Shown here piece by piece: positions 17,301-25,013 of a stretch of 64,000 nucleotides of DNA. Each line of letters starts with the position of its first letter. The stretch's first letter is position 1. The stretch lies in contig NZ_CP039292.1 of the NCBI RefSeq assembly GCF_004798665.1, positions 2,170,001 through 2,234,000 of the forward strand. Direction: 5' to 3'. A model generated the notes under the pieces. That model saw only the letters and a list, made by a program, of their open reading frames with translations. It was not told the DNA's origin and ran no database searches. The DNA comes from Actinomyces procaprae. GTDB lineage: Bacteria > Actinomycetota > Actinomycetes > Actinomycetales > Actinomycetaceae. Made by a program: the position numbers and the translations under genes.

Positions 17301-18108
17301 CAAGCCTGGCGCGGGCGACCCGCTCGGACTCCTCCAGCGCGGCACGTCGGCCGGCCAGACGGGCCTGATCCTCCTCGCCGGCCTCAAGCAGGGACTGAAC
17401 CTGGACGACGTCGTCGGCCAGGAGCCGGGCGGTGGCGTCACGGACCTCCGCCTGGATGACGTGGGCGCGCCGGGCGACGGCGGCCTGCCGAGCCAGCGGG
17501 CCGAGCTGGCGGTGCAGCTCGGCGGTAAGGTCGGTCAGCCGAGTCAGGTCCGCCGCCATGGAGTCGAGTTTGCGCAGGGCCCGTTCCTTGCGCCGCCGGT
17601 GCTTGAGGACGCCGGCGGCCTCCTCGATGAAGCCGCGCCGCTCCTCCGGGGTGGCGGTGAGGACGGCGTCGAGCTGCCCCTGGCCGACCACCACGTGCAT
17701 CTGCCGGCCCATGCCGGTATCGGAAAGGAGCTCCTGCACGTCCAGCAGGCGGCAGGTGGCGCCGTTGATCTGGTACTCGCTGCCGCCGCCGCGGAACAGG
17801 GTGCGGGTGATGGTCACCTCGCTGTAGTCGATCGGCAGGGCGCCATCGGCGTTGTCGATCGTCAGGGAGACCTCGGCGCGGCCGAGCGCGGGGCGGGAGC
17901 CGGCGCCGGCGAAGATGACGTCGGCCATGGAGCCGCCGCGCAGGTTCTTGGCACCCTGCTCCCCCATCACCCAGGTCAGGGCGTCCACCACATTGGACTT
18001 GCCCGAGCCGTTCGGGCCCACCACGGCGGTGATGCCCGGCTCCAGGCGCAGGGTGGTTGACGAGGCGAAGGACTTGAACCCCTTCATCGTCAACGTCTTC
18101 AGGTGCAC
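14323..18108 (-). CDS. smc: Chromosome segregation ATPase SMC
   Basis: A 1261-residue SMC protein, the core of the condensin complex with ScpA/ScpB. The Walker A motif GPNGSGKSN is at 31-39. Two long Ala/Glu/Arg-rich coiled coils flank a hinge at roughly 510-680 (ILGPLARAVTVTPGWENALAALLGE). The ABC signature LSGGERSLAAVALL and Walker B FYVMDEVEAALDD are near the C-terminus. The GTG start (VHLKTLTMKGFKSFAS) matches the family N-terminus; an upstream frame adds 22 unrelated residues. The hinge carries an extra Ala/Gly/Pro-rich loop. It heads the smc-(small protein)-ftsY group. Confidence 0.97.
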   Translation of the reverse strand: MHLKTLTMKGFKSFASSTTLRLEPGITAVVGPNGSGKSNVVDALTWVMGEQGAKNLRGGSMADVIFAGAGSRPALGRAEVSLTIDNADGALPIDYSEVTITRTLFRGGGSEYQINGATCRLLDVQELLSDTGMGRQMHVVVGQGQLDAVLTATPEERRGFIEEAAGVLKHRRRKERALRKLDSMAADLTRLTDLTAELHRQLGPLARQAAVARRAHVIQAEVRDATARLLADDVVQVQSLLEAGEEDQARLAGRRAALEESERVARARLEELTAVEATSGQRLARATATWEELTAAAQSLAALADVAAERVRGLANAPRPASGTDPEELERRAREAAAEEEELAAAIESAGAALVEATQKRVDAEAAAAASEQRLTALQSQRAEHRELLARAGGRLASARSRHEAARAAVEQARTGLEAAQARASEAAHALAQATTKDADRPGAPGDAGHPDASVDEQASAAAAHEAATAALNAARDAVSAANDTRREAAAELATWTARRDALALSLRAQDATAELAQAGLPGILGPLARAVTVTPGWENALAALLGELAGAAIVADTAAAVAALTRARSQEDGGLRLVIQGGDDGDAADPVAPAAGTAVGPPGVPAGAQSAPGLITAESPALTRTLNVLLADAWVVPDLPTARTLREAVPGAVVATRDGDVLAPTWATGAGEGVSSVLALAAAHEEAAARATAAVTAEQQADAALSAARQAEATARNAVAEALTRLRAADAEAARVAEELARLNSAARAAEEEAGRARRVLERAEAEAAQRTAELASAQAALTELESRPLTVGPADDNGDGPASRADASANAGPGTGGAREVDIDAAIDAARAVREAASRAATAARADETEARLALRTAEERERGVRGRADSLRAAARRERQQRAAAERAEQVRAARMRTAAQVRDQSRTAADTARTWVEQAQGERARIEVERADAAAAAADVRKQLDALAGEMGALSDAAHRDEIARAEQSMRLENLAERAMNELGLELDPLVEEYGPHMPVLEAVEETTEAGAEEAADAEDGTVPPQVRRGGRPYVRAEQERRLKRASRDLARLGKVNPLALEEHAALEERHRFLAEQLADLKQSRADLLRIVEDVDQRVQEVFTQAYADTAREFAIVFDRLFPGGEGRLVLTDPDDMLTTGIDIEARPAGKKVKRLSLLSGGERSLAAVALLVAIFRARPSPFYVMDEVEAALDDTNLGRLLDIFTELRASSQLIIITHQKRTMEIADALYGITMRDGVTQAVSQRLSPEAQGDGGA

Positions 18109-18406
18109 ACGCCAACGATAGCGGGAAAGCCGGAAGCCAGCCGAAACCAGCCGGGCCGCCCCGTGCCGCAGCATTCACCGTGTTCAGCACAAGTCCCGCG
18201 CCGAGTTCACTCGCCGCGGTGGTGGCTGCCGGGGTCGGGCGCTGCCAACGCCAAGCGAGCGCCGTTAAGCGCGACGCACCAATCACGGGCAGGACCGGAC
18301 CGCTCACGGCGGACACGCCGGAAAGCATACTTGACATTTCCGGCGCGAGGAAGCACGCTTCACAAGTCAAGCAGACTTAACGCGGCCGATCACGATTGGA
18401 GCCCTC
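18109..18406. promoter_or_regulatory. Divergent promoter region between smc and an ABC exporter
   Basis: 298 bases without an ORF. A TTGACA hexamer at 18331-18336 could be the -35 of the exporter genes, but no good -10 follows at 17 bases. CTTGAC (18330-18335) and GTCAAG (18366-18371) form a spaced inverted repeat across that region, a possible regulator site. Confidence 0.35.
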
Positions 18407-19366
18407 TTGCTAGACATCGCCAACCTGTCCAAACGCTTTGGGAGCCTGCGGGCTCTCGACGACCTGTCCCTGCGCCTGGGTGACGGCGAGATCGTGGGCT
18501 TCGTGGGCGCCAACGGCGCCGGCAAGTCCACCACTATGCGCATCGTCATGGGGGTGCTGACCGCCGACGCCGGCTCCGTGACCTGGGACGGCGTGCCGGT
18601 GGGTGCCGCCGAGCGGCGTCGCATCGGCTACATGCCCGAGGAGCGGGGCCTGTACCCGAAGATGAAGGTCGGTGAGCAGCTGACCTACCTGGCCCGCCTG
18701 CACGGGGTGGCGGCCGCGGCCGCCCGGCGCGCGAGCGAGCAGTGGACCGAGCGGCTGGACATCGCCGCCCGCCGCGACGATGAGGTGCAGAAGCTCTCCC
18801 TGGGCAACCAGCAGCGCGTCCAGCTGGCGGCCGCCCTGGTCTCCGACCCCGACCTGCTGATCCTGGACGAGCCCTTCTCCGGCCTGGACCCGGTGGCGGT
18901 GGACGTGATGAGCCAGGTGCTGCGCGAGCGGGCCGCGGCCGGGGTGCCCACGCTGTTCTCCTCCCACCAGCTCGACGTCGTGCAGCGGCTGTGCGACCGC
19001 GTGGTCATCATCCGGGAGGGCCGGCTGGTTGCCGACGGCACCGTGGCCGAGCTGCAGGCGGGCGCCGAGCCGCGCTGGCGCGCCGTCGTCGAGGTCGCGG
19101 GCGAGCCCGAGGCCGCCGTCGGCGCCGCCCGCGCCATGCTGGCCGGAGCCCCCGGGGTGGAGGCGAGCGCCGAGCCCATTGCCGCGGGCGCGCGGGTGAC
19201 CGTCATGGCCGGCGGCCCCGACGAACAGCGGTTGTTGGAGGCGGCCCAGCACCTGGGACGGCTGCGCGAGCTCGGCCCCGTCGCCCGTCCGCTCACCGAG
19301 GTCTTCCGCGAGGCACTCGCCGCCCCCGCCACATCCCCCGCCCCCACGACCGGACAGGAGGCCTGA
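18407..19366 (+). CDS. ABC transporter ATP-binding subunit (NatA/YhaQ-like, with DUF4162 tail)
   Basis: 319 residues. The ATPase half has Walker A GANGAGKST, a Q-loop in GYMPEERGLYP, the signature LSLGNQQRVQLAAAL (LSLGN in place of LSGGQ, as in the NatA/YhaQ branch), Walker B LLILDEPFSGLDP and the switch SSHQ. Residues from about 220 form a DUF4162-like C-terminal domain. The start is TTG with GGAG at good spacing. The permease gene follows after 3 bases. The family exports sodium, peptides or drugs; the substrate cannot be read from the sequence. Confidence 0.92.
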   Translation: MLDIANLSKRFGSLRALDDLSLRLGDGEIVGFVGANGAGKSTTMRIVMGVLTADAGSVTWDGVPVGAAERRRIGYMPEERGLYPKMKVGEQLTYLARLHGVAAAAARRASEQWTERLDIAARRDDEVQKLSLGNQQRVQLAAALVSDPDLLILDEPFSGLDPVAVDVMSQVLRERAAAGVPTLFSSHQLDVVQRLCDRVVIIREGRLVADGTVAELQAGAEPRWRAVVEVAGEPEAAVGAARAMLAGAPGVEASAEPIAAGARVTVMAGGPDEQRLLEAAQHLGRLRELGPVARPLTEVFREALAAPATSPAPTTGQEA

Positions 19367-19369
19367 GCC

Positions 19370-20632
19370 GTGCCCGCCCCCGAACACTCCAGCACCACCA
19401 TCTCCCGTTCCCAGGAGATCCGCCTGGTAGCCGGCCGCGAGCTGCGCACCCAGTTGTTCAAGCGCTCGGCGGTGATCTCCACGCTAATCATGCTGGTCCT
19501 CGCCGTCGGCGGCATCCTCGTGGTCGCCCACCTGACGGGCGGCGAGGACGAGCCCTACCGGCTGGGCGTATCCGCGCCGGACGCGGCGACCGCCACCGCG
19601 CTCACACCCGCCCTGGAACAGGTCACCGGCACCAACGGCGTACCCGTCACCGTCACCGACGTCTCGGGCACCGACGTCGAGGCGGCCCTCGGCATCACCA
19701 CCGACGACGGCGACGTGGACATGGTGCTCGACCTGACCGGCCCCTCCCCCGCGCTGAAAGTGACCGAGGAGGACAACGTCGACCAGGCGGTGCTCGCCGC
19801 CGTCACCAACGTGCTTCAGCAGTCGGCCCTGTCCGAGCAGATCACCGCCCTGGGCGGCGACCCCACCCAGGTGGCGGCATCGCTGGCCGATGCCGCGCCC
19901 CAGGTTGAGGCCCTCGACCCACCCGACCGCGACGGCGAGAACTTCGGTGCCCGCTACACCGTGCTGCTGATCATCGACATCCTGCTGTTCGTCGTCGTCA
20001 TGGGCGGCGGGCAGACGATCGCCATGGGCGTGGTGGAGGAGAAGTCCAGCCGCATCGTGGAGATCCTGCTGGCCTGTGTACGCCCCACCTCCCTGCTGGC
20101 GGGCAAGATCCTCGGCACCGGCACCGCCGTGCTGGTCTCCTACGGCCTGATCGGTGTGGTCACCGGAATCACAGCCAAGCTGAGCGGCGTGCTGCCCGAC
20201 GGCGCCGTCGACATTGATACCGCGCTGATCGCCATGGTCGTCTGGATGATCGTGGGCTACGCGATCTACGCGGTCGGTTACGCGGCCGCAGGGGCACTGG
20301 TCAGCCGCCAGGAGGACGTCGCCACCGTGGTCATGCCCCTGACCATGACGCTCATGATCCCGTACATACTGTCTTTCGTGATGGCGTTGGGCGATCCGTC
20401 CTCGCTGCTGTACCGGGTGTTGTCCTACCTGCCGCCCTTCGCGCCCTTCCTGATGCCGGCCCGACTAGTACTCGGCGTGTCCTCCTGGGGCGAGCAGCTC
20501 ACGGCGATGGCGATCACCCTGGTGTTCATCCCGGCCTTCGTGTGGCTGGCGGCGAAGGTGTACACGCGGGCGGTCACTCGCACGGGTGCCCGGGTACCGC
20601 TCAAGGAGGTCCTGTTCCGCCACCCCGCCTGA
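19370..20632 (+). CDS. ABC-2 type permease (NatB/YhaP-like)
   Basis: A 420-residue ABC-2 membrane subunit. One span near 40-60 is followed by a large outside loop (about 60-190), then five or six spans from FGARYTVLLIIDILLFVVVMGGG onward. It contains VEEKSSRIVEILLACVRPTSLLAGKILG, the typical ABC-2 coupling region. The GTG start has GGAGG upstream and follows the ATPase stop by three bases, so the two form one exporter. The gene is followed by a 23-bp repeat array and a 14-bp bidirectional terminator facing ndk. Confidence 0.93.
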   Translation: MPAPEHSSTTISRSQEIRLVAGRELRTQLFKRSAVISTLIMLVLAVGGILVVAHLTGGEDEPYRLGVSAPDAATATALTPALEQVTGTNGVPVTVTDVSGTDVEAALGITTDDGDVDMVLDLTGPSPALKVTEEDNVDQAVLAAVTNVLQQSALSEQITALGGDPTQVAASLADAAPQVEALDPPDRDGENFGARYTVLLIIDILLFVVVMGGGQTIAMGVVEEKSSRIVEILLACVRPTSLLAGKILGTGTAVLVSYGLIGVVTGITAKLSGVLPDGAVDIDTALIAMVVWMIVGYAIYAVGYAAAGALVSRQEDVATVVMPLTMTLMIPYILSFVMALGDPSSLLYRVLSYLPPFAPFLMPARLVLGVSSWGEQLTAMAITLVFIPAFVWLAAKVYTRAVTRTGARVPLKEVLFRHPA

Positions 20633-20654
20633 CAGCAGCGCCTCGCTCCCCCGC

Positions 20655-20778
20655 CGAGGTCGGTAGATCTTACGTATCGAGGTCGGTAGATCTTACGTAT
20701 CGAGGTCGGTAGATCTTACGTACCGAGGTCGGTAGATCTTACGTACCGAGGTCGGTAGATCTTACGTACCGAGGTCGG
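20655..20778 (+). repeat. 23-bp tandem repeat array (five full units) after the ABC permease
   Basis: Five uninterrupted 23-bp units and a 9-base partial, each made of CGAGGTCGGTAG plus ATCTTACGTAT (first two) or ATCTTACGTAC (last three). The array begins 22 bases after the permease stop and ends just before the terminator hairpin. Related arrays lie at 23347-23405 and 56532-56633. Confidence 0.95.
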
Positions 20779-20786
20779 TCTGAACG

Positions 20787-20826
20787 GCATGTGGGGCCGC
20801 ACCAGTGTGGTGGCGGCCCCACATGC
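20787..20826. terminator. Bidirectional terminator between the exporter and ndk
   Basis: GCATGTGGGGCCGC (20787-20800) pairs perfectly over 14 bp with GCGGCCCCACATGC (20813-20826), and the loop adds ACCA/TGGT pairing. TTTA follows on the plus strand. It separates convergent genes. Confidence 0.85.
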
Positions 20827-20851
20827 TTTATCGCTGCTTCAGCAGCTCGGT

Positions 20852-21286
20852 TCAGTTCACCAGCTCGGGGAACCAGATCGCGATCTCACGCTCGGCGGAT
20901 GCCGGCGAGTCCGAGCCGTGCACCAGGTTCTGGATGGCGCTCGTGCCCCAGTCGCGTCCGAGATCGCCGCGGATGGTTCCAGGCGCCGCCGTAGTCGGGT
21001 CGGTCGCTCCCATCAGTGAGCGCACCCCCTCCACCGCGCGCTCGCCCTCGACGACGACGGCGACGACGGGCCCCCGGGTCATGTACTCCACGACCCCGGG
21101 ATAGAAGGGCTTGTCAACGTGCTCGGCGTAGTGGGCGGCCAGGATCTCAGCAGTGGGTGCCACCAGCTTCAGAGCGATGAGGTCGTAGCCCTTGGCCTCG
21201 ATACGTCGCAGAATCTCACCAACCAGGTGCCGCTCCACGGCATCTGGCTTGAGCAGGACGAGGATGCGTTCGGGAGCGTCGGTCAT
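20852..21286 (-). CDS. ndk: Nucleoside diphosphate kinase
   Basis: A 144-residue NDK, which transfers a phosphate from ATP to NDPs through a phosphohistidine. The catalytic His123 is in NLVHGSDS, with [18 protein letters not shown] and TIRGDLGRD also present. The ATG has GGAAGGAAC upstream; the frame continues a little further without a ribosome site. It is downstream of folC on the same strand, a common actinobacterial pairing, with a 143-base gap. It ends against a bidirectional hairpin. Confidence 0.96.
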   Translation of the reverse strand: MTDAPERILVLLKPDAVERHLVGEILRRIEAKGYDLIALKLVAPTAEILAAHYAEHVDKPFYPGVVEYMTRGPVVAVVVEGERAVEGVRSLMGATDPTTAAPGTIRGDLGRDWGTSAIQNLVHGSDSPASAEREIAIWFPELVN

Positions 21287-21429
21287 GATGTTCCTTCCGT
21301 TTAGCGGGCTACGGCGGCCCCACGGGCACATCTCGTGCAATGCCGCCCGGCAGAGTCTAAACGAATGTCGCGGTCACGCGACCGCCTTATCGACCGGTCT
21401 CGGCATGACCTGAGTTCCGGCCTGAAGGG

Positions 21430-23274
21430 TCAGGGCTTGCCGAACAGCGCACGCGCCTGCGCAGCCAGCACTACCGAGCCGATGATGAGCACACCCGAGG
21501 CGGTCAGAGGCGCATCGAATCCCTCGGACATGTTCACCGCCTGCTCCGTTCCAGCCAGCAGCGTCGGTGCGACCACCACCCGGTCGGCACCGAATACCTC
21601 TCGCGCCACTACACCCAGGTCCTCGGCGTCCATGGCCCGTGGGGAATCAATGGGCACGCACACCACCGCATCACAGGCCGGCTCCAGGACGGACAGGATG
21701 CCCTCGGCGTCCTTGTCCTTCATCAACCCGACGACGGCGACCAGGTGCTGGAAGCCAAAGGCCTCCTCCACGGCGTCCGCCAGGGCGGTAACACCGTGAG
21801 GGTTGTGCCCGGCGTCGACGATCACCGTCGGGCTGGTACGCAGCACCTCCAGGCGACCAGGGCTGGTGACGGATGCGAAACCGTCCTCGACGACCTTCGC
21901 CGGAAGCTGCCTGCCACCGAAGACCGCCTCCGCGGCGGCCAGTGCCAGCAGGGCGTTATGCGCCTGATACTCGCCGTGAAGGGGAACGAACACGTCCTCG
22001 TACACGGCGGCGGCCGTTGCAAGCGTGACCATCTGGCCCCCGACACCCAGGGAGCGGTCGAGCACCCGCAGCACGCCGGCACCGGGGGCGTCGGGGTCCT
22101 CCTCCGCATCGAGCTCACGCCGCCACAGGACCTGATGGGCGCGGGCCGCGTCAGCGATCACCGCCTGCACCGCCTCCGGCTGCGCGGCCGTGATCAGCGT
22201 GGATCCGTCCTTGATGATGCCGGCCTTGTTGGCCGCGACCTCCGCCAAGGTGGTGCCGAGCCAGGTGCCGTGGTCGAGTCCGATCGAGGTGATGACCTCG
22301 ACATCACCGGGCACAACGTTGGTGGAGTCCCAGGTGCCGCCCATGCCGACCTCGATCACCGCCACGTCGACCGGATGGTCCGCGAATGCCGCCAGTGCCA
22401 TAACCGTGAGCACTTCGAAGAAGCTCAGCCGCGGACCGCCGTCGGCCTGGGAACGGGCGTCGACCATCTCGATGTAGGGGGCGACATCCTCCCAGGCGGC
22501 GATGAAGTCCTCCTCGCTGATGGGCTCGCCGCCAAGGGCGATGCGCTCGCGGATCGTGGCCAGGTGCGGACTGGTGAAGCGTCCGGTGCGCATGCCCGTT
22601 GCCGCAAGCAGCCGCTCGGTCATACGGGCTGTGGAGGTCTTGCCGTTAGTGCCGGCCACATGCACGATCCGGTAGCTGCGTTCGGGATTCCCCAGGATGT
22701 CGAGCACGGCTGCGACGCGCTCCAGTGAGGGCTGCACCTGGTGCTCCGGGGCGCGGGAGAGGATCTCCGCCTCTACCTGCCGCATACGGGCAGACACCTC
22801 GACGGCGTGCGCGGCCGCGGCCAGTTCCGCGCGGTGCCGGTCGTCACCGTCCGCCGCTTCGGTCTCGGCGTCGGGCAGAACCGGCTCCCAGTCCTCCCAG
22901 TCGTCGCTGTCATCGGCGTCCACTTCAGCGAGAAGGGCATCCAGACGGTCGAGGTCGCCGCCGGGCACCATGTTGGCGGCGACCAGCTCGCGCAGGGCGG
23001 CCAGGTCCTCAGCCTCGTCCCGCTCCCTGCTGTGGCCGGCAGCGGCGTCCTCCTCGGCGGCCTGGGCCGGGGACTCGCCCGCGGGTGAGTCTGCGGCCTC
23101 CAGGTAGGGCAGCAGGTCGGGGTCGATGCCGGAGAATGTTCCTCCGGGTCCATAGACGGCGTCGACGACGTCCTCGCCCTCCGCTCCGGCGGGGATGCCG
23201 AAGGCGGCACCCGGGTGAGTCCCCGTCTCCTCACCGGCGTGGGTGTGCCGATCCTGCTGCTGCTCGCTGCTCAT
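21430..23274 (-). CDS. folC: Folylpolyglutamate/dihydrofolate synthase with acidic N-terminal extension
   Basis: 614 residues. From about residue 165 it is a full FolC, which makes dihydrofolate and adds glutamates to folates: AGTNGKTST (207-215), TSPHLATIRERI, FFEVLTVMALAAF, EVGMGGTWDSTNVV, IGLDHGTWLG, NKAGIIK and DAGHNPHG. Residues 1-160 are an Asp/Glu/Ala-rich, probably disordered extension (for example DADDSDDWEDWEPVLPDAE) not found in ordinary FolC. An AGGAG before the first ATG supports including it. FolC usually follows valS in actinobacteria; here valS lies 40 kb away on the other strand. The extension's role is unknown. Confidence 0.93.
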   Translation of the reverse strand: MSSEQQQDRHTHAGEETGTHPGAAFGIPAGAEGEDVVDAVYGPGGTFSGIDPDLLPYLEAADSPAGESPAQAAEEDAAAGHSRERDEAEDLAALRELVAANMVPGGDLDRLDALLAEVDADDSDDWEDWEPVLPDAETEAADGDDRHRAELAAAAHAVEVSARMRQVEAEILSRAPEHQVQPSLERVAAVLDILGNPERSYRIVHVAGTNGKTSTARMTERLLAATGMRTGRFTSPHLATIRERIALGGEPISEEDFIAAWEDVAPYIEMVDARSQADGGPRLSFFEVLTVMALAAFADHPVDVAVIEVGMGGTWDSTNVVPGDVEVITSIGLDHGTWLGTTLAEVAANKAGIIKDGSTLITAAQPEAVQAVIADAARAHQVLWRRELDAEEDPDAPGAGVLRVLDRSLGVGGQMVTLATAAAVYEDVFVPLHGEYQAHNALLALAAAEAVFGGRQLPAKVVEDGFASVTSPGRLEVLRTSPTVIVDAGHNPHGVTALADAVEEAFGFQHLVAVVGLMKDKDAEGILSVLEPACDAVVCVPIDSPRAMDAEDLGVVAREVFGADRVVVAPTLLAGTEQAVNMSEGFDAPLTASGVLIIGSVVLAAQARALFGKP

Positions 23275-23346
23275 GTGCTCCTGTTCCCGCTTCCTGCTCG
23301 AAGACGAACCCGAGCAAGCCTAGATGATTGGTCCCGACGGTCATAT

Positions 23347-23405
23347 CTACCGACCTCAGCACGTAACAACTACCGACCTCGGCACGTAACAACTACCGAT
23401 CTCGG
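23347..23405 (-). repeat. 23-bp tandem repeat array (two full units) overlapping the end of the hydrolase gene
   Basis: Read on the minus strand, the units are CGAGGTCGGTAG plus TTGTTACGTGC, twice complete and once partial, with two point differences. The period and the first 12 bases match the array at 20655. The TAG stop of the metallo-hydrolase gene lies inside the first partial unit. Confidence 0.9.
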
Positions 23406-24211
23406 TGGTTATTCCGGAGGCGGGGTGGTGCGCCGCAAATGCTCCACTCGCCCTCGGGGGTCCGGTCCAGGCGGTCCAGGATGCCGGCGTCACGGAATGC
23501 GCGCAGGGTGGCTCCCGGCCCGTCGGCGAAGTGCTCCCAGCCGGTCTGGTGGACGACGACGACGTGCGGCGCACCGAGCACCTGTGCGGCTGCGCCGGCC
23601 CGCTCAGCGGTAAGGCTCAATGGCCGGCCCGAAAGCTTCGCGGGCACAGTCGCCCGGCCTGCGTTGAGCACCGCGTGGTCAATGCCGCCCAAGCGCTCCT
23701 TGACCCGGGTGATCAGCTCCAGGGAGGCGTTGTCTCCGGTGCAGTAGATGGTGGTGCCGGGGGCCTGGATGACGAAGCCGGTGACCTCGCAGTTGACGAA
23801 TCCGGCGGCGTCTGTCTCACCGTCGGCAGGACCGTGCTGAGCGGGCACGGCGGTGACGGTGACGCCGTCGCCCACCGAGGCGGACTGCCAGGGGGCCAGG
23901 CCCTCGGCACCCGCCCCGAGCTGGCGGGCCGAGCCGGGGTTGGTGAGCAGCCGCGGCGCAGCCAGGGCGAAGGCGCGTCCGGAGACGTCGAGATTGTCCG
24001 CATGGTCGGCGTGGCTGACCAGCACCACGTCGACGTCCGCGAGTGCCTGCGCCTCCACTGCCGGGCCGCGGGTCTTGCGCAGGGCACCGTAGTCGGTGGG
24101 CGGGTCGAAGGTGGGGTCGAGCACCAGGCGCAGGCCGGCAACGTCGATGACCACGGTGGGACCGCCGACGACCAGGAAGCCGAGGCCGTGACGGGGCAGC
24201 AATTCAGTCAT
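23393..24211 (-). CDS. MBL-fold metallo-hydrolase (UlaG-like)
   Basis: 272 residues. The metal-binding signature is VSHADHADNLD near residues 64-74, a variant of HxHxDH found in a UlaG-like branch. Further ligands are likely in PAQHGPAD, CTGDN and VVVHQTGWEHF. It has no signal peptide and is probably cytoplasmic; the substrate is unknown. GGGAGG before the ATG gives a firm start. The last codons and the TAG are built from a 23-bp repeat unit, so the C-terminus (NNHRDR) may have been acquired by repeat insertion. It sits alone between folC and polysaccharide locus I. Confidence 0.88.
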   Translation of the reverse strand: MTELLPRHGLGFLVVGGPTVVIDVAGLRLVLDPTFDPPTDYGALRKTRGPAVEAQALADVDVVLVSHADHADNLDVSGRAFALAAPRLLTNPGSARQLGAGAEGLAPWQSASVGDGVTVTAVPAQHGPADGETDAAGFVNCEVTGFVIQAPGTTIYCTGDNASLELITRVKERLGGIDHAVLNAGRATVPAKLSGRPLSLTAERAGAAAQVLGAPHVVVVHQTGWEHFADGPGATLRAFRDAGILDRLDRTPEGEWSICGAPPRLRNNHRDR

Positions 24212-24274
24212 GAGTCCTCCCGGGGTTGGTACTCGGCCACGCTACCGGGCGCCGCCGCGGCGCTCGGCACCGCA

Positions 24275-24985
24275 TCACCCCGAGCCCTCCTGGGCCAGCA
24301 CCACCTTGACGGTCCGGCACAGGATCTTCAGGTCCAGCAGCAGCGTCCAGTTGTCCACGTAGAACAGGTCCAGGCGGATGGCCTCCTCCCACGGCAGGAG
24401 GGAGCGTCCACTGACCTGCCACAGGCCGGTCATGCCCGGCTTGGCCCGCAGCCGGCGGGCGGCCACGGCGTCGTACATGGCGACCTCCCTGGGGATCTGT
24501 GGGCGTGGCCCCACCAGGCTCATGGTGCCCTGCAACACGTTGAACAGCTGCGGCAGCTCGTCGATGGAGGTGCGCCGCAGTATTCTGCCGAGACGCGTGA
24601 TGCGGGGATCGTTCTCAACCTTGAACAGGGGCTTGTCGAGACGGTTCTGCTCGCGCAGCAGCCGCTCCAGCTCGGCATCGGCGTTCACACGCATGGTGCG
24701 GAACTTCCACATCTGGAACTCCTGCCCGTTCAGACCGATCCGGGTCTGCCGGAACAGGGCGGGGCCGCCGTCCTGCCTGCGCACGAGCAGGGGGACGACG
24801 AGCCAGACCGGCGTGAGGGCCGCAATGAGCAGGGCCGACGCGGTCACGTCGAAGATGCGTTTGGCCACCGAGGTAGCGACTGGCGGAGGTGACTGCGCGT
24901 CTTCACGGGAGCTGCGCCCGAGCGGCGCCCTCCTGCTCCCGGGGGTGGAAGGTGTTGAGGCCAGGGGAACGGTTGAGTGGGTCAT
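24275..24985 (-). CDS. Priming sugar-phosphate transferase, locus I
   Basis: A 236-residue polyprenyl-phosphate sugar-1-phosphate transferase of the WbaP/bacterial sugar transferase family, which starts a glycan on undecaprenyl phosphate. A Ser/Pro-rich leader (1-40) precedes the re-entrant helix (about 45-68). The catalytic core has GPALFRQTRIGLNGQEFQMWKFRTM, the DE in TSIDELPQLFNVL, GTMSLVGPRP and PGMTGLWQVSGRS. It lacks the large N-terminal membrane part of WbaP, as is usual for the short form. It is the last gene of locus I, 28 bases after the Wzz-like gene, with GGAAG upstream. Which sugar it adds is unknown. Confidence 0.92.
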   Translation of the reverse strand: MTHSTVPLASTPSTPGSRRAPLGRSSREDAQSPPPVATSVAKRIFDVTASALLIAALTPVWLVVPLLVRRQDGGPALFRQTRIGLNGQEFQMWKFRTMRVNADAELERLLREQNRLDKPLFKVENDPRITRLGRILRRTSIDELPQLFNVLQGTMSLVGPRPQIPREVAMYDAVAARRLRAKPGMTGLWQVSGRSLLPWEEAIRLDLFYVDNWTLLLDLKILCRTVKVVLAQEGSG

Positions 24986-25013
24986 GGGGACTTCCAGAAG
25001 ACTAGGTGGTGAT

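Noticed and set aside
14884..18060. 1058-codon plus-strand frame across smc
   Set aside because: Antisense shadow of smc: Gly/Leu/Arg-rich, no domains; smc itself has every expected motif.
20655..20778. Possible CRISPR array
   Set aside because: Units are strictly tandem 23-mers with no spacers, and no cas genes are present.
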